Made by a program: the position numbers and the translations under genes | Shown: positions 1 to 10,500 of the stretch, piece by piece | Numbering within the stretch: position 1 is the stretch's first letter | Layout: the number at the start of each line of letters is the position of its first letter | Assembly: GCA_028282905.1 (NCBI GenBank) | Contig: JANQGW010000102.1 | Span: 1 to 64,000, forward strand | Direction of reading: 5' to 3' | DNA from: Sedimentisphaerales bacterium | Lineage (GTDB): Bacteria > Planctomycetota > Phycisphaerae > Sedimentisphaerales > Anaerohalosphaeraceae | DNA length: 64,000 nt | The notes under the pieces: model-generated | What the model was told of the DNA's origin: nothing | What the model saw: only the letters and a program-made list of their open reading frames with translations | Database searches by the model: none

Positions 1-358
1 GTTGTCGCTGAGTTTTTTGTTTATTGGAGGGGTTTATAAACTTTGAACTGCAGTACACTTCTATACTTCTCAGAAGCTGAAAGCCAACGTATATTAAAAA
101 CTTTACACTTTATTATAATTCTTATAACCGCTTGTTTTTACCAACGTTATAGAATCTCATTTTTGAGATTCTCTGAGTTAATAGAGTATTCGGTTATAGA
201 ACTGTTGTAGCTGAATTATATATTTTCTATGACCGAAACAGTCTTTATCCGAACAGCTACTCACCACCATCGGAATAAATACCTGGAGGTTAAAAACTCA
301 AGGCAATTCTACTATTATATGATTTTTAATCATATACCCTTATTTTGGGCTTACAGCT
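1..358. other. Gene-free AT-rich stretch downstream of the LRR gene
   Basis: No convincing coding region was found on either strand. The stretch is AT-rich and lies 3' of the minus-strand LRR gene. It contains a perfect 9-bp inverted repeat at 151-172 (AGAATCTCA, TTTT loop, TGAGATTCT), without a clear U-run on either side, and a second hairpin at 316-336 that is listed separately. I see nothing else. Confidence 0.5.
316..336 (-). terminator. Possible 3' hairpin of the LRR gene
   Basis: A perfect 9-bp inverted repeat (TATATGATT / AATCATATA, 3-nt loop) lies about 23 bp after the LRR gene stop. It is AT-only at most positions and has no strong U-run in the minus direction, so termination is only a guess. 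Confidence 0.3.
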
Positions 359-3300
359 TTATTTTCCGTTTGCCAGCCAGTTTTGGGAAAGTTCAGTAAA
401 ATCGATAAGATTAATGATGCAGTCTGCGATAATATCACCGTCTCTTGAGGTCAGATTGCAATTACCGGGATCATTACTAGTCAGCCAGTTTTTAGCCATA
501 ATTGCATAATCATTCAAATCAATCTGGCAGTCATCATTCAAGTCGCCATCTTCTATCGCTAAAGAGCACGGGAAGATACTGAATACGGCATCGCTGTCAT
601 CGGTGCCCGATGGATCAGAGGCGGCTGTAACACGAATCAGGTTCTGAATAGTTTCTGTGCTTTGAGACGGTACAGCCCAGTTGTATGTGTTCATCCCGTC
701 AGCAGTTGACACGGTATCCAGCGGAGTCCAGTTTGAACCGTTATTTGAGCTATAGCTAATATCTACAGCACTTTCGGCCTGGGAAATCCAACTGACAACG
801 TGATCCCGTCCGGCCGGCAACTGCTCGCCACCGTTTGGTGCCAGTACCAGTATCACCGGGCTGGTGGGGTACGGATCATACTGAATGTTGGCTGTTGGAT
901 TATTGGTTTCAATCTGTGGCAGCCATGTGCTATAAGATTCTGGCTTCAGATAGTTCACTCTCAAATCTAATTCTTCAAACAAGGTATGACCTGACAGGGA
1001 ACTCACATCGCTAATGTGGTTATTCTCAAGAAGAACACGTTCAAGCGAGAGTAGATTCGATAGCGGACTGACATCGGCTATCATGTTATAACTGGCATAA
1101 AGCGTTTTTAAGTCAGTTACATTTACTAGCGGGCTTATGTCTGCAATATTATTCGAGCCGATTGACAATGTCTCAAGATTGGTCATATTTGCAAGAGGGC
1201 TAATATTGCTAAGTCCGTTATTCCGCAAGTGCAGATATGTCAAGTTGGTAAGGTTTACCAACGGACTTACATCAGTGACATTATTGGAGCCAAATCGTAA
1301 TTCCGTCAGAGAAGTAAGATTCGCCAAAGGCGATAGATCACTTATGCTATTTGTATTTAATTCCAGGATTTCTAAGCTCGTGAGATATACCAGTGTGCTC
1401 AACTCACTGAGGTTATTATTGCTTAGATCAAGATATGTCAAACCAGTCAAATTTGCCAGCGGACTTATGTCGCTGATGTTGTTACCATATAAAACCAATT
1501 CTGTCAGACCTGTCAGGTTAGCAAGCGAGCTAATATCTATTAAGCCATTTGTGTCAAGAGTCAGATCTGTCAGGCTTGTAAGACCTTCCAGTAAACTTAT
1601 ATCAGTGATGTTATTGTAACCAAGATTCAAATCATTCAGGTTTACTGCGTATTCCAGACCAGTAATATTTTCAATATTTAAAGATCGGGCTCGCAAATAT
1701 GTCAGTTTTTCCATGTCATACGCATTCGGGTCTGTTACTCCCAATTGAGTTTCGACAGCCTCTTTTAGATTTTCATCTTCAAAATAGACTGGAGAATGCG
1801 GGTCATATAACACCTCAGCGGTTGGATTATTGGTTATGATTTGTGGAATCCATATATTTAGTGAATCATTATCCAGTGAATTGCTTCTTAAGTCCACGGT
1901 TTGAAATTGAGTGTGACCAGCTAATGGACTTACATCCGTTATATTATTGTAGCGAAGGTTGACATACACCAAATCACTAAGGTTGGTAAGGGCAGTTATA
2001 TCGCTTATATTATTATTACGAAGATTTACATAGTCCAAATTGCTAAGGCCAGCAAGTACGCTTATATCACTTACACTTGTATCATGCAGGGATAAAACTT
2101 TCAGATTTGTCATATTCGTAAGCGGGCTTATATCACTAAGGCTATCGTTGCTGAGGTACAAATAAAGCATATTTGTCATATTTGCCAGCGGACTTATATT
2201 GCTAATGTTATTATCTCTAATACTCATGGCTTCCATAGCAGTCAGGTTTGCTAGTGGTGTTATATCGCTTATATTATTACTGTTAATATACAAATCTACC
2301 ATATTGGTAAGATTTGCTAAAGGGGCTACATCGCTGAGATTGTTATGTCCAATATTTAATTGTCTAAGGTTGCTCAGACTTGCCAGCATACTGATGTCAT
2401 CGATATCGTTATAAGGAACATTTATAACCTCTAAGTTGTTTATACCTGCCAAAGGAGTTAGATCGCTTATATTGTTATTATCAAGATTCACAATTTCAAG
2501 GTTGAACAAACCGGAAAGCGGGGTTAAATCGCTTATCTTATTATCATTAAAATTTACGGTTATCAGATTAGTTAAATTCGTCAACGGACTCAGGTCATTT
2601 ACATCATTTTCCATAAATGTCATATACTGAATGTTTGCTGCATATTCCATGCCGGTAAGATCCGTTATGCCTGCACTATTGATACGTAGAGTAGTTAAGG
2701 TCAGCATATCAGCAATGGTAACATTCGGGTCAGTTATATTCAGTATAGTTTTAATCTCTGTCTCAAGGTTGGCATCTGCAAAGTAAACCGTACCATCTGT
2801 GTCGTATTGAAGATCAATACCCGGATTATTGTCTTCGATCTGTGGGAGCCATACCGTAAAAGCATCTCCATTAAGAGGATTGCTGATTAAATTGATTTGG
2901 CTTATACCGGTCAGTGTTGCCAGCGGGCTAATATCACTGATCTTGTTATGATTGATGAGTAGCTTGAACATATTGGTCAGATTCGACAAAGGCGTTAAGT
3001 CGCTAATGTTATTGCCGTAAAGACCCACTTCTCCAAGAAGCGTCATGTTCGCCAGAGGGGTGATATCAGTTATGTTGTTATTGGGGATACTCAACGATTC
3101 CATGTCTGTCAGACCAGCCAACGGACTTAGATCACTGATTTGATTACCCGGCAAATACATATCGTATAAATCTGTCAGATTCGCCAAAGGGCTTAAGTCA
3201 CTGACAGCCGTGTTTTGAAGGGAAAATGACTGAAGGTTTGCTGCATGCTCTAATCCGGTCAGGTTAGCCACCCCTGCGTTGTTAACAGACAAAGATGTCA

Positions 3301-4123
3301 GGGAAAGCATGTCATCCGGCTTAGGGTCAGGGATTCCCAGTATTGCTACGATCTCCGCTTTAAAACTGGCATCGGCAAAATATACGTTGTATTCGATGAT
3401 CGCCGTGGGGTTGTTAGCCTCTAACTGAGGAATCAAAATATTATAAGCATCCCCATTAAAAGGATTGTTTTTCATGTGCAACTGAATGAGATTTGTAAAA
3501 TCTGCAATCGGACTGATATCCACAATTGAATTACCAGATAAAATTACTAATGACAGCCCTGTCAGATTTGACAGCGGGGTGATATTGACAATGTCATTAT
3601 CGCCAATCGCTAAAGCCGAAAGATTAGTCAGGCCGGACAGTGCAGAGACATTACTGATATTATTGTCCTGGAGAGCCAACGATGTTAAACTCGTTAGATT
3701 TGTAAGCGGAGAGATATCACTAATCGAATTATTGGAAAGATCCAATTCTATCAAGCCAGTCAGGTTTGTTAATAGAGAGATGTTTGTAATACTATTGTCA
3801 CTCAGCCTTAACGTGCCTAAACCGGTCAGATTCTCCAGAGGAGATAAATCACTAATGGAATTGAGCTTTAACTCCAACTTGTCGAGGTTTGTTGCATATT
3901 CCAAGCCGGTCAAGTCGGATATTGATGAGCTGTTAGCAACCAGACCTGTCAGGTTTTGCATATCACTTTCGTTGGGATCGGTTAGTTCCAACTCAATTTC
4001 GACGGCAGCCTTGAGATTGGCATCCGCAAAATACACTGGATCAGCTGGACCTGCATAGCTGATTGAAAATGATAGAACGAACAACACACATAACGCATAG
4101 GTCTTAATAGCAGTAGGCTTCAT
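359..4123 (-). CDS. Secreted giant leucine-rich-repeat protein with dockerin-like tail
   Basis: About 1254 residues. The start is set at the ATG at 4123 because AGGAGGG sits about 10 nt upstream and a signal peptide follows at once (MKPTAIK, then a hydrophobic stretch ending in SYAGPAD). The open frame reaches 4174 but lacks that support. The body is SDS22/internalin-type LRRs (pattern NLTxLxxLxLxxNxISDISPL) in four tandem super-modules starting near residues 30, 247, 446 and 780. Each opens with a VYFADANL-like cap, and each closes with an IPQIExNNPTA-like segment. An Ig/Fn3-like domain (about 1090-1185) and a dockerin-like double motif (DGDLNDDCQIDLNDY, then DCIINLIDF) follow. LRRs of this type bind proteins or glycans, so a surface adhesion or scaffold role is inferred. 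No enzyme motif is visible. Confidence 0.9.
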   Translation of the reverse strand: MKPTAIKTYALCVLFVLSFSISYAGPADPVYFADANLKAAVEIELELTDPNESDMQNLTGLVANSSSISDLTGLEYATNLDKLELKLNSISDLSPLENLTGLGTLRLSDNSITNISLLTNLTGLIELDLSNNSISDISPLTNLTSLTSLALQDNNISNVSALSGLTNLSALAIGDNDIVNITPLSNLTGLSLVILSGNSIVDISPIADFTNLIQLHMKNNPFNGDAYNILIPQLEANNPTAIIEYNVYFADASFKAEIVAILGIPDPKPDDMLSLTSLSVNNAGVANLTGLEHAANLQSFSLQNTAVSDLSPLANLTDLYDMYLPGNQISDLSPLAGLTDMESLSIPNNNITDITPLANMTLLGEVGLYGNNISDLTPLSNLTNMFKLLINHNKISDISPLATLTGISQINLISNPLNGDAFTVWLPQIEDNNPGIDLQYDTDGTVYFADANLETEIKTILNITDPNVTIADMLTLTTLRINSAGITDLTGMEYAANIQYMTFMENDVNDLSPLTNLTNLITVNFNDNKISDLTPLSGLFNLEIVNLDNNNISDLTPLAGINNLEVINVPYNDIDDISMLASLSNLRQLNIGHNNLSDVAPLANLTNMVDLYINSNNISDITPLANLTAMEAMSIRDNNISNISPLANMTNMLYLYLSNDSLSDISPLTNMTNLKVLSLHDTSVSDISVLAGLSNLDYVNLRNNNISDITALTNLSDLVYVNLRYNNITDVSPLAGHTQFQTVDLRSNSLDNDSLNIWIPQIITNNPTAEVLYDPHSPVYFEDENLKEAVETQLGVTDPNAYDMEKLTYLRARSLNIENITGLEYAVNLNDLNLGYNNITDISLLEGLTSLTDLTLDTNGLIDISSLANLTGLTELVLYGNNISDISPLANLTGLTYLDLSNNNLSELSTLVYLTSLEILELNTNSISDLSPLANLTSLTELRFGSNNVTDVSPLVNLTNLTYLHLRNNGLSNISPLANMTNLETLSIGSNNIADISPLVNVTDLKTLYASYNMIADVSPLSNLLSLERVLLENNHISDVSSLSGHTLFEELDLRVNYLKPESYSTWLPQIETNNPTANIQYDPYPTSPVILVLAPNGGEQLPAGRDHVVSWISQAESAVDISYSSNNGSNWTPLDTVSTADGMNTYNWAVPSQSTETIQNLIRVTAASDPSGTDDSDAVFSIFPCSLAIEDGDLNDDCQIDLNDYAIMAKNWLTSNDPGNCNLTSRDGDIIADCIINLIDFTELSQNWLANGK

Positions 4124-4338
4124 GACCAAAATACCCTCCTTAATTTTTATCCAGAATTTTCTATCCCCCCTCAATTTGCTCTTACTCGAGAAATGAGCAC
4201 AAAGAGGATTATATTTATACGCCCAATATTCTACTAACTATACTACTATTTGTCAATATCCAATCTGCTACCCTTTTGGTATCCATTAAGGCTTAAATGT
4301 AGAAAATAAAGATCCGAAATATATCATGAAAGTCTTGT

Positions 4339-7053
4339 TTAAGGACTTACAAGCCAATCTTCCATAAGCTTGACCAGATCATCGATGTCTACTGTTTCGT
4401 CATCTGTCAAATCAGCTCCATTGCACATTCCGCAATCAGAGTCCAGCCAGTTTTCAGCCAATCTTGCAAAGTCTTCCATGTCAACTTTACATTGACCACA
4501 TATATTACCGACTATCGGGCACAGATGGGCAGGCATGTCCATTGGACCGCAATCACCACCATACAACTCAATGGAATCTGCGATGGGTGTTAAATCCCTT
4601 CCCTCAAAACCGGAATAATCCGGTTCGTATTCTTTGACCTTGAATACTCTGCCATCACTGCCATCGCTTGTGGTATTCGTATCGGCATTATAGCACAGTG
4701 CGTCATTATTATTGCCAGGACACTTATATTTCCATACAACCTCCTGATCAGGAGTAACCTCGATTAAAAGGCCGTATATCCCAAAGGCGATAAGAGTGTT
4801 TCCATTTCTTAAGCGTTGCGCACCACTTGAATCGTTGGAAAAAACATCGTAACTGTTATCTCCGTTCCACTCCCAGACCAAGACATCCGGTCCCCAATGT
4901 GTATTGGGGTCAGTTATGTCAGGATACGATTGCGTGTCTTCATCCCATTGGGATTCAATTTCACAAGCCGTTGAATACTCGCGTATGTTTCTCGTACCGT
5001 TATTAAAAATAATAAGATTGCCTGCTCCGGGATAACCATCGGGAATCCAATTAACAGCATGCTGGCTATAACTAAGGCGGACATCACCTCGCCCGTACTC
5101 TGCAGTATTTCCCCACCGATAGAGTAAATCGCCTCCTTTGCCATACTGGCCGCCACTGTGTCCTTCGGCTATCCCGGAACCGTTTTCAAGGTTTCCGGTG
5201 TATTCAAAAATAATGATTTCGCTTCCGTTTCGTAAACTTAAAGCAACTTGGTTGAGTGTTTCATTATAATCGATACCATTGCCATGATTCCAGTTTAAGG
5301 GATAAACAGAGCTACCTATCCGGTAGAGTTCAGGGTGTTCGGATGCCAGTTCCTCAGCGATAAGATGATCCCATAGATGCCATTCCCATACCACTTCGAA
5401 TCCCCTGATGACACCGTCATCGTCGGGAGAGCCGTCAGGAGCAAATTCCAATACCGATTCGACACTAACCCCTTCAGCCAGGAGCCCATTGGTGGAAAAA
5501 CCTGCTGCGATGGCTTCCTCATAAGTTTTGTTCTCGACAACCATTGCAAGAATATTTCCATTGGGCAATACGGTATAATCGTGATGCGAAATGGCGTTGT
5601 CCATTACATATTCAAATTCCCATAACAGTTCGCCATCCCAAGTCTGTTTTTCAAATGAACCCGCTTGTGCATGAGGAATAATTTCAGGAACATTATCACC
5701 TGTTGCAAGTCCCGCACGGTAAAAATACCCGTCGGGAGTAATAATGGCTTTCTGGCCGGGAGCTGTTTTGCTTTGCCAAGTTTTAAGTACTTGTCCTGAC
5801 TTATTCATCAAATATGTAGTAATGCATTTTTTAGGTGCGTAAAGAATATAACCGTCATTAGATGCTTTATTCTGATCGTAATAGAGCAAGCCTGTCGTAT
5901 TGGTGCTGCTGTTGTCAATAATAACTGAATTAGGTTCTGTGTCATTCTCGTCAAGAACAATACGAAGGCCAATATGGAAGTAGGGGTAATTGGGGTCCAT
6001 CTCCCCTCTCCAGTATCCGGATTTACGACACGCAAGATGACCATATAAATCACCTTTGCCATCCCAACTACCCCCTCGCATCGATCGCCAGAGGATTCCA
6101 TCCTGCATTAACGTTGCATCTTCCTTAGTCGGCCCTGTAGGATTGAGAATTGGATCATTGCCATGTTCATCGTATAGTTGCTGATAGTAAGTTTTACCAT
6201 ACCAGTCGTTTATCCATTCAAAAGAGTTGCCGCTCATATCCTGCAATCCATATGCGTTGGAGTTATCAGACGTTTGGTATCCGGCAGTATCTGACGGCCA
6301 GTTAAAATCTTCTTTCAAACGATATTCCCCATTGTAAAATCCGACCGGCGTGCTGCTCGGCAGATCGCTTTCAACTTCATACGGATCACTGGTCCTTCCA
6401 AAATTAGCATAGGTACCATCATCGTTTTCATTCGATCCCCATGAAAATTCACGATAATTGTCACCTCCTCGGGCAGCATATTCCCACTCAGCCTCCGTAG
6501 GGAGCCTTATACCGGTTTTGGTGTAGTCAATTTCCCATGTGTCAAGATTATAGATTTCTTCATATCCATTCATTCTCGACAGCCAGTTACAATAGGCGAC
6601 AGCACCTTCCCATCGGATCGTATTGGCAGGATGATCCTCCATATTGTCATGAATTAAAAACTGGTTGCCATCCCAGATAAATAAGGATTTTGTATTGGAT
6701 GTCGAGTCATAGACATCACAATAGATCACATCAGTACCGGTTTTTACAACATAGCTGTTGTCTACCACCTGGATTGCTCCGGCCAAAATTTCTGCATTAA
6801 GATAATCACAGTACCATTGACTTGTTATCTCCGTTCTTCCCATGTGAAATCCATCTAACTCGACCCAATGGAGTGGGATCTGGTCATTTTCGTGATGGGG
6901 ATTATAAAAAGTACCGTTTACATCCCCCATGATAAATGTGCCCCCCGGGATCTGAACCAGATCGTTAAGTGGATCAGTTTGACTAAATCCGATACCCTGA
7001 AGCGTAAAGCTGAAGACGACGAATACCTGAATCATCTGGATTTTTGTTTTCAT
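4339..7053 (-). CDS. Secreted FGE-fold / arylsulfotransferase-like fusion with dockerin-like tail
   Basis: About 904 residues from the ATG at 7053 (TTAGGA upstream; signal peptide MKTKIQMIQVFVVFSF). The open frame runs to 7089. Residues about 32-370 are an FGE-sulfatase (SUMF1-type) domain: IPGGTFIMGD, RLPTEAEWEYAARGG, GLQDMSGNSFEWINDWY, RGGSW and a final GLRIV. The paired cysteines of catalytic FGE near the RGGS motif are not seen; only one Cys follows, in HLACRKSG. Residues about 390-800 resemble aryl-sulfate sulfotransferase (ASST-type beta-propeller), with HHDYTVLPNGNIL near 490 and NHGNGIDYN near 589. The last 60 residues form a two-repeat dockerin-like module (KVDMEDFARLAENWL, TVDIDDLVKLMEDWL). 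Whether it transfers sulfate or only binds ligand is unknown. Its place near a sulfatase cluster suggests sulfur-ester chemistry outside the cell. Confidence 0.85.
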   Translation of the reverse strand: MKTKIQMIQVFVVFSFTLQGIGFSQTDPLNDLVQIPGGTFIMGDVNGTFYNPHHENDQIPLHWVELDGFHMGRTEITSQWYCDYLNAEILAGAIQVVDNSYVVKTGTDVIYCDVYDSTSNTKSLFIWDGNQFLIHDNMEDHPANTIRWEGAVAYCNWLSRMNGYEEIYNLDTWEIDYTKTGIRLPTEAEWEYAARGGDNYREFSWGSNENDDGTYANFGRTSDPYEVESDLPSSTPVGFYNGEYRLKEDFNWPSDTAGYQTSDNSNAYGLQDMSGNSFEWINDWYGKTYYQQLYDEHGNDPILNPTGPTKEDATLMQDGILWRSMRGGSWDGKGDLYGHLACRKSGYWRGEMDPNYPYFHIGLRIVLDENDTEPNSVIIDNSSTNTTGLLYYDQNKASNDGYILYAPKKCITTYLMNKSGQVLKTWQSKTAPGQKAIITPDGYFYRAGLATGDNVPEIIPHAQAGSFEKQTWDGELLWEFEYVMDNAISHHDYTVLPNGNILAMVVENKTYEEAIAAGFSTNGLLAEGVSVESVLEFAPDGSPDDDGVIRGFEVVWEWHLWDHLIAEELASEHPELYRIGSSVYPLNWNHGNGIDYNETLNQVALSLRNGSEIIIFEYTGNLENGSGIAEGHSGGQYGKGGDLLYRWGNTAEYGRGDVRLSYSQHAVNWIPDGYPGAGNLIIFNNGTRNIREYSTACEIESQWDEDTQSYPDITDPNTHWGPDVLVWEWNGDNSYDVFSNDSSGAQRLRNGNTLIAFGIYGLLIEVTPDQEVVWKYKCPGNNNDALCYNADTNTTSDGSDGRVFKVKEYEPDYSGFEGRDLTPIADSIELYGGDCGPMDMPAHLCPIVGNICGQCKVDMEDFARLAENWLDSDCGMCNGADLTDDETVDIDDLVKLMEDWLVSP

Positions 7054-7301
7054 AAGAATTCCTAACTCAATTATTACTGCTAAATACATATATCGGATAA
7101 TTCCCTGTGGATATCTATTAGATAAGTGTCAAAAAATATCAGAATGGTTACACTACTAAATATTTCATACTTTTACTATTCCGGAAAGAATGCTTATTTG
7201 AGTTTTCATCTTGAAAACTCCTAAAATAATCGGTTACGATCTTAGTTGTCTAAATCAATTACACTTGATGCGCCATGCTAATTTAAACCCAACAGTACCA
7301 A

Positions 7302-7354
7302 AGAGGTTTCGCTTTAAATTGTAAACTCTTTTAAAAATTCCTTTTGAAACCTCT
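7302..7354 (-). promoter_or_regulatory. Long-loop inverted repeat upstream of the FGE/ASST gene
   Basis: Perfect 9-bp arms AGAGGTTTC (7302-7310) and GAAACCTCT (7346-7354) flank a 35-nt AT-rich loop, about 250-300 bp upstream of the 7053 start. This could be an operator or a leader RNA hairpin. There is no direct evidence for either. Confidence 0.25.
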
Positions 7355-7565
7355 GTTTTATCGGACCACTTGATAGTCTGGCCCTATTTTCTGATGATAC
7401 TTGAAATTGTTTGAAAAGTAGCTTGGTTTATAAAGGGAGTATTGGAGAATGCATATTGCAACGGCTATTAAAAATGTTTGCATTTTTGAGAATTTCTTAA
7501 GTTCTTGAAATTTCTGGTGTTATAAAATCTTCCTTTCTTGTTTTTTCTAAGCTATTTTCCTTTTG

Positions 7566-7585
7566 GTTGTAGTAAGGTTGTAGGT
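7566..7585 (+). repeat. Left copy of 20-bp repeat, candidate island boundary
   Basis: GTTGTAGTAAGGTTGTAGGT recurs with one mismatch at 32568-32587 near the recombinase gene, about 25.0 kb away and in the same orientation. Each copy contains GTTGTAG twice, about one helical turn apart. This copy lies 15 bp past the CotH gene stop, at the visible composition change. It may be an attachment or recombinase-binding sequence; no tRNA sequence accompanies it. Confidence 0.4.
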
Positions 7586-7599
7586 GTTGATAACTAAGA

Positions 7600-10500
7600 T
7601 TATTCTGCTGGACTCGGGCTTGCTGCATGCCAGTTGCCCGGATCATTGCCAGAAGCGGCAGCAACGGGAGAAATTCTGCACAGGGCATCGCCGGTGCCGT
7701 CCGGACCGTTATTCGGTCCCGTACCATCCGAATCGACAGGCCAGGGCCAGTAATCGTTATAGATGCACTCATCGACGATAATCCAGGAGATATCCTGCGG
7801 GTTTTCCGGATCGTCTGAATCCTGCGGTTTTTCCAGGGTTATCCGGCCGCCGTTGTTGGACAAATTGCCGCTCCAGGGGCCGAAGATATCCACGCCCGCC
7901 GTCAGTGGGCCCGTATTGTAAGCCGACTCAAACGCGACCCGTCGAATGGAATCAGCCGGGTCAAAATCGACTATGATGATTCGATCTCCCGTATTCAGTG
8001 TTGTCGATGCAGGGAACGTGTAATCGGCATCACCGTCCAGTACCCAGGGGCCGGTCGCGGTCCACAAGTTGACCGGCGAACCGGTCGGATTGTAGAGTTC
8101 GACATATTCATCATAAATCTCAGTCGCCGTATCTTCCTGCGGATGATACATGATCTCACTGATAACCACACGGTTAACGGGATGATTGTTTGCTCCGTCA
8201 CGGGTATGCGGCGACGTTGAGAACCAGTAGCTTTCGCCATTGGGATACCGACTCAGGGAGATACCGTTTTCCTGGCCTTTGAACTTAATACAGTCGACAA
8301 CGTGGTCTTCCGAAGTGCCCGGCAGATACGACAGGAAGAGTGTGTCACCGGCCTTGTTCAGCCCCCAGCCGGAAGGACCGGTGCCGTCCGGATTGAAATG
8401 ATTAACCTGATCATAGCTGACAAATCCACCGCTGAAAAGGGCTGAGGTCGGCAACGCGTATTTTTTGAGATTATCACTGTCATCGCTTAGATACCAATTG
8501 CTATTCAGGTTGACGGTTGAAGCCCCGGCATTATACAATTCGATCCAGTCATTGGATTCATGCGGCGGATGCGGGTAATCGGTATGGGCCATAAATTCAT
8601 TGATGACAACACTGGCTTCCAAGGTTGGATCATCTTCTCCCGGCGAACCGCCGATATGGCTGCTTTGTCGCCAGTTTCCGCCGTAGTCCAGCGTTCCCAG
8701 GGGCTGATCTTCCATCGCCAGCTCCAGCGGTATCAGTGAATGGCCGGCCCCGTCAGCGGCAATCGGCCAGCCGCGGCCGTCATTGTATTCGAACTCCTCG
8801 ATTGTCCCATTCCAGTAATCTTCCACCTTGACAGTTTCACCGCTGTTGGAAAGACTGCTGTCAACAAAGGTACCCGCAATCTTACTATTCAGCCCCGTAC
8901 CGTACTGCGCTTCAAACGCGGCCTGATCCTTGACTACCAGCACAAATTTGCCCGGCGCCAGCGTGGTCACATTGCTGCCGGCAAAACTGAAAATGACGCC
9001 ATCGGTCATTGAGACATCGCTTAAATCCAGAATGATTGTACCGATATTCTTTAATTCGATAAAGTCGGCATCGCCATTGTTGTACATGACTTCGGAAACC
9101 CGCAGGTAATCCAGGATGTCGGCATTGATGGCCTCTCCGGCGACAAACTGGTTTGGATCGGACCAGTGGCTCCAGCGGCCGGTATCATCTTTCATCCTGC
9201 AGCGGACGCGATAAGTCCGGCCGGCCTTGACACCATCGGCCGGGATGCGAATGGTATTGCTGAAGGTGGTGATTTCCGGGCTTTCCCAGACCGCGTCAAT
9301 TTCATACTTTCCGGGTTTGCCGGTGTAAACATAGTCATAGCCGCCGGGACTGCCGGGATTGGCAACAAGATCGGCCTCTAAAACCGGATCGAATAGAATA
9401 TCTGAACTGCCGATGGTATTATTCAGCAGTTGAATCGCAATAATATTGGTACCGGAGACTAAAAAGCTGTCCGGGTTTGAATAAGTAAGCTCTGTGGAGG
9501 TCTGACCGCTGATATAGTTTGGAGCCGTGGCAGTATAGGGAACTTCCGCACCTGAAACATTCACCGAATCCAGATGTGTTCCGTTGATCCAGAGATTGAA
9601 TCCCTCGTCATAGTTAATGCTGAATCGCAGTGTCTCAATATCTGTTGGATTATTAATTTGAAATTCTTTACGCAGGTAAACGGTGGTATAGCCGTTTCGC
9701 ATATCCGTCAGTTCTGTCGTTACCACCGGACCATAACCGATGGGTGTTACACCGGCCAGCCAACCATTGTCATTAAACGACAGTTGACGCCACTTGGTAA
9801 CGGGACTGGAAGGTTCCTGAGTTCCTTTGAAGTATTTCCATTCATCCTCCGCGCCAATCAGGGCAACCGTTCCGCCGCTAGGAGACGTGGAAGGTACAGA
9901 AGACGGCTCCACTTCAGCAATACGCCATTTCATCGCGGCAAAAGTGCCAGCCCCCTGCGGATCGCTGAACGCACTGCACTCAAACGTCAGACCGTTCTCA
10001 GGAAAGCCCGCAACACCCGTATAGACAACCGTCGGCGTAGAGGGAATATCCGAATCGGCCACCAACGCAGTCAGGCGATCTCCACCAAAACCGCCGGCGG
10101 TGGTGAAGTTTTTAACATACTGGATCATCCCCGCACAATCAGCAGACGGCAGGATTCGCTGATAACCGGAAAACCCGGGATAGATATGGTCTCCGGGATA
10201 TGGGGTTTTATAAAAACCGCCGGGATAGCTGCCAAATCGTGTGGTCGTGCGAGGATTGTAATCCCACATGGCCCGATCAATATCGGCCCAGGATAATGAT
10301 GACTCCGGAGGCGAAAGAATACTTACATATTCATCGATCACCTGCCAAAGCTGCTCAGAATTAAGCAGCAGATCCTGCAATTCTCTGCCACGGCCTTGAA
10401 ACGCGATATTCGCCTCCTCATGTTCCAGTACCTTTCTGAATTGTTCCAATTCCGCTGAAGACTGGATGCCATTGGGTCCCCATCGGTCAAATTCTTCATA

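Larger units (their letters stand above)
7054..7599. other. AT-rich intergenic region with several inverted repeats
   Basis: No gene is supported here. The stretch carries the upstream region of the FGE/ASST gene and the 3' flank of the CotH gene. Perfect 9-bp inverted repeats occur at 7200-7220 (GAGTTTTCA, TCT, TGAAAACTC) and at 7302-7354. A 20-bp repeat at 7566-7585 recurs near the recombinase. By eye, composition shifts from AT-rich to GC-richer at about 7590. Confidence 0.5.

Noticed and set aside
1137-4058. Plus-strand open frames (for example 1137-1619 and 3486-4058) opposite the LRR gene
   Set aside because: They mirror the regular LRR codons on the other strand, have Leu/Arg/Ser-rich repeats and no RBS or family.
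359-4123. CRISPR-like periodic repeats
   Set aside because: The periodicity is due to LRR codons in a long open frame, and there are no constant repeats with unique spacers.
9574-10296. 240-codon plus-strand open frame inside the CotH gene
   Set aside because: Opposite the CotH gene in a GC-richer region; composition is Arg/Ile-rich with no recognisable domain.
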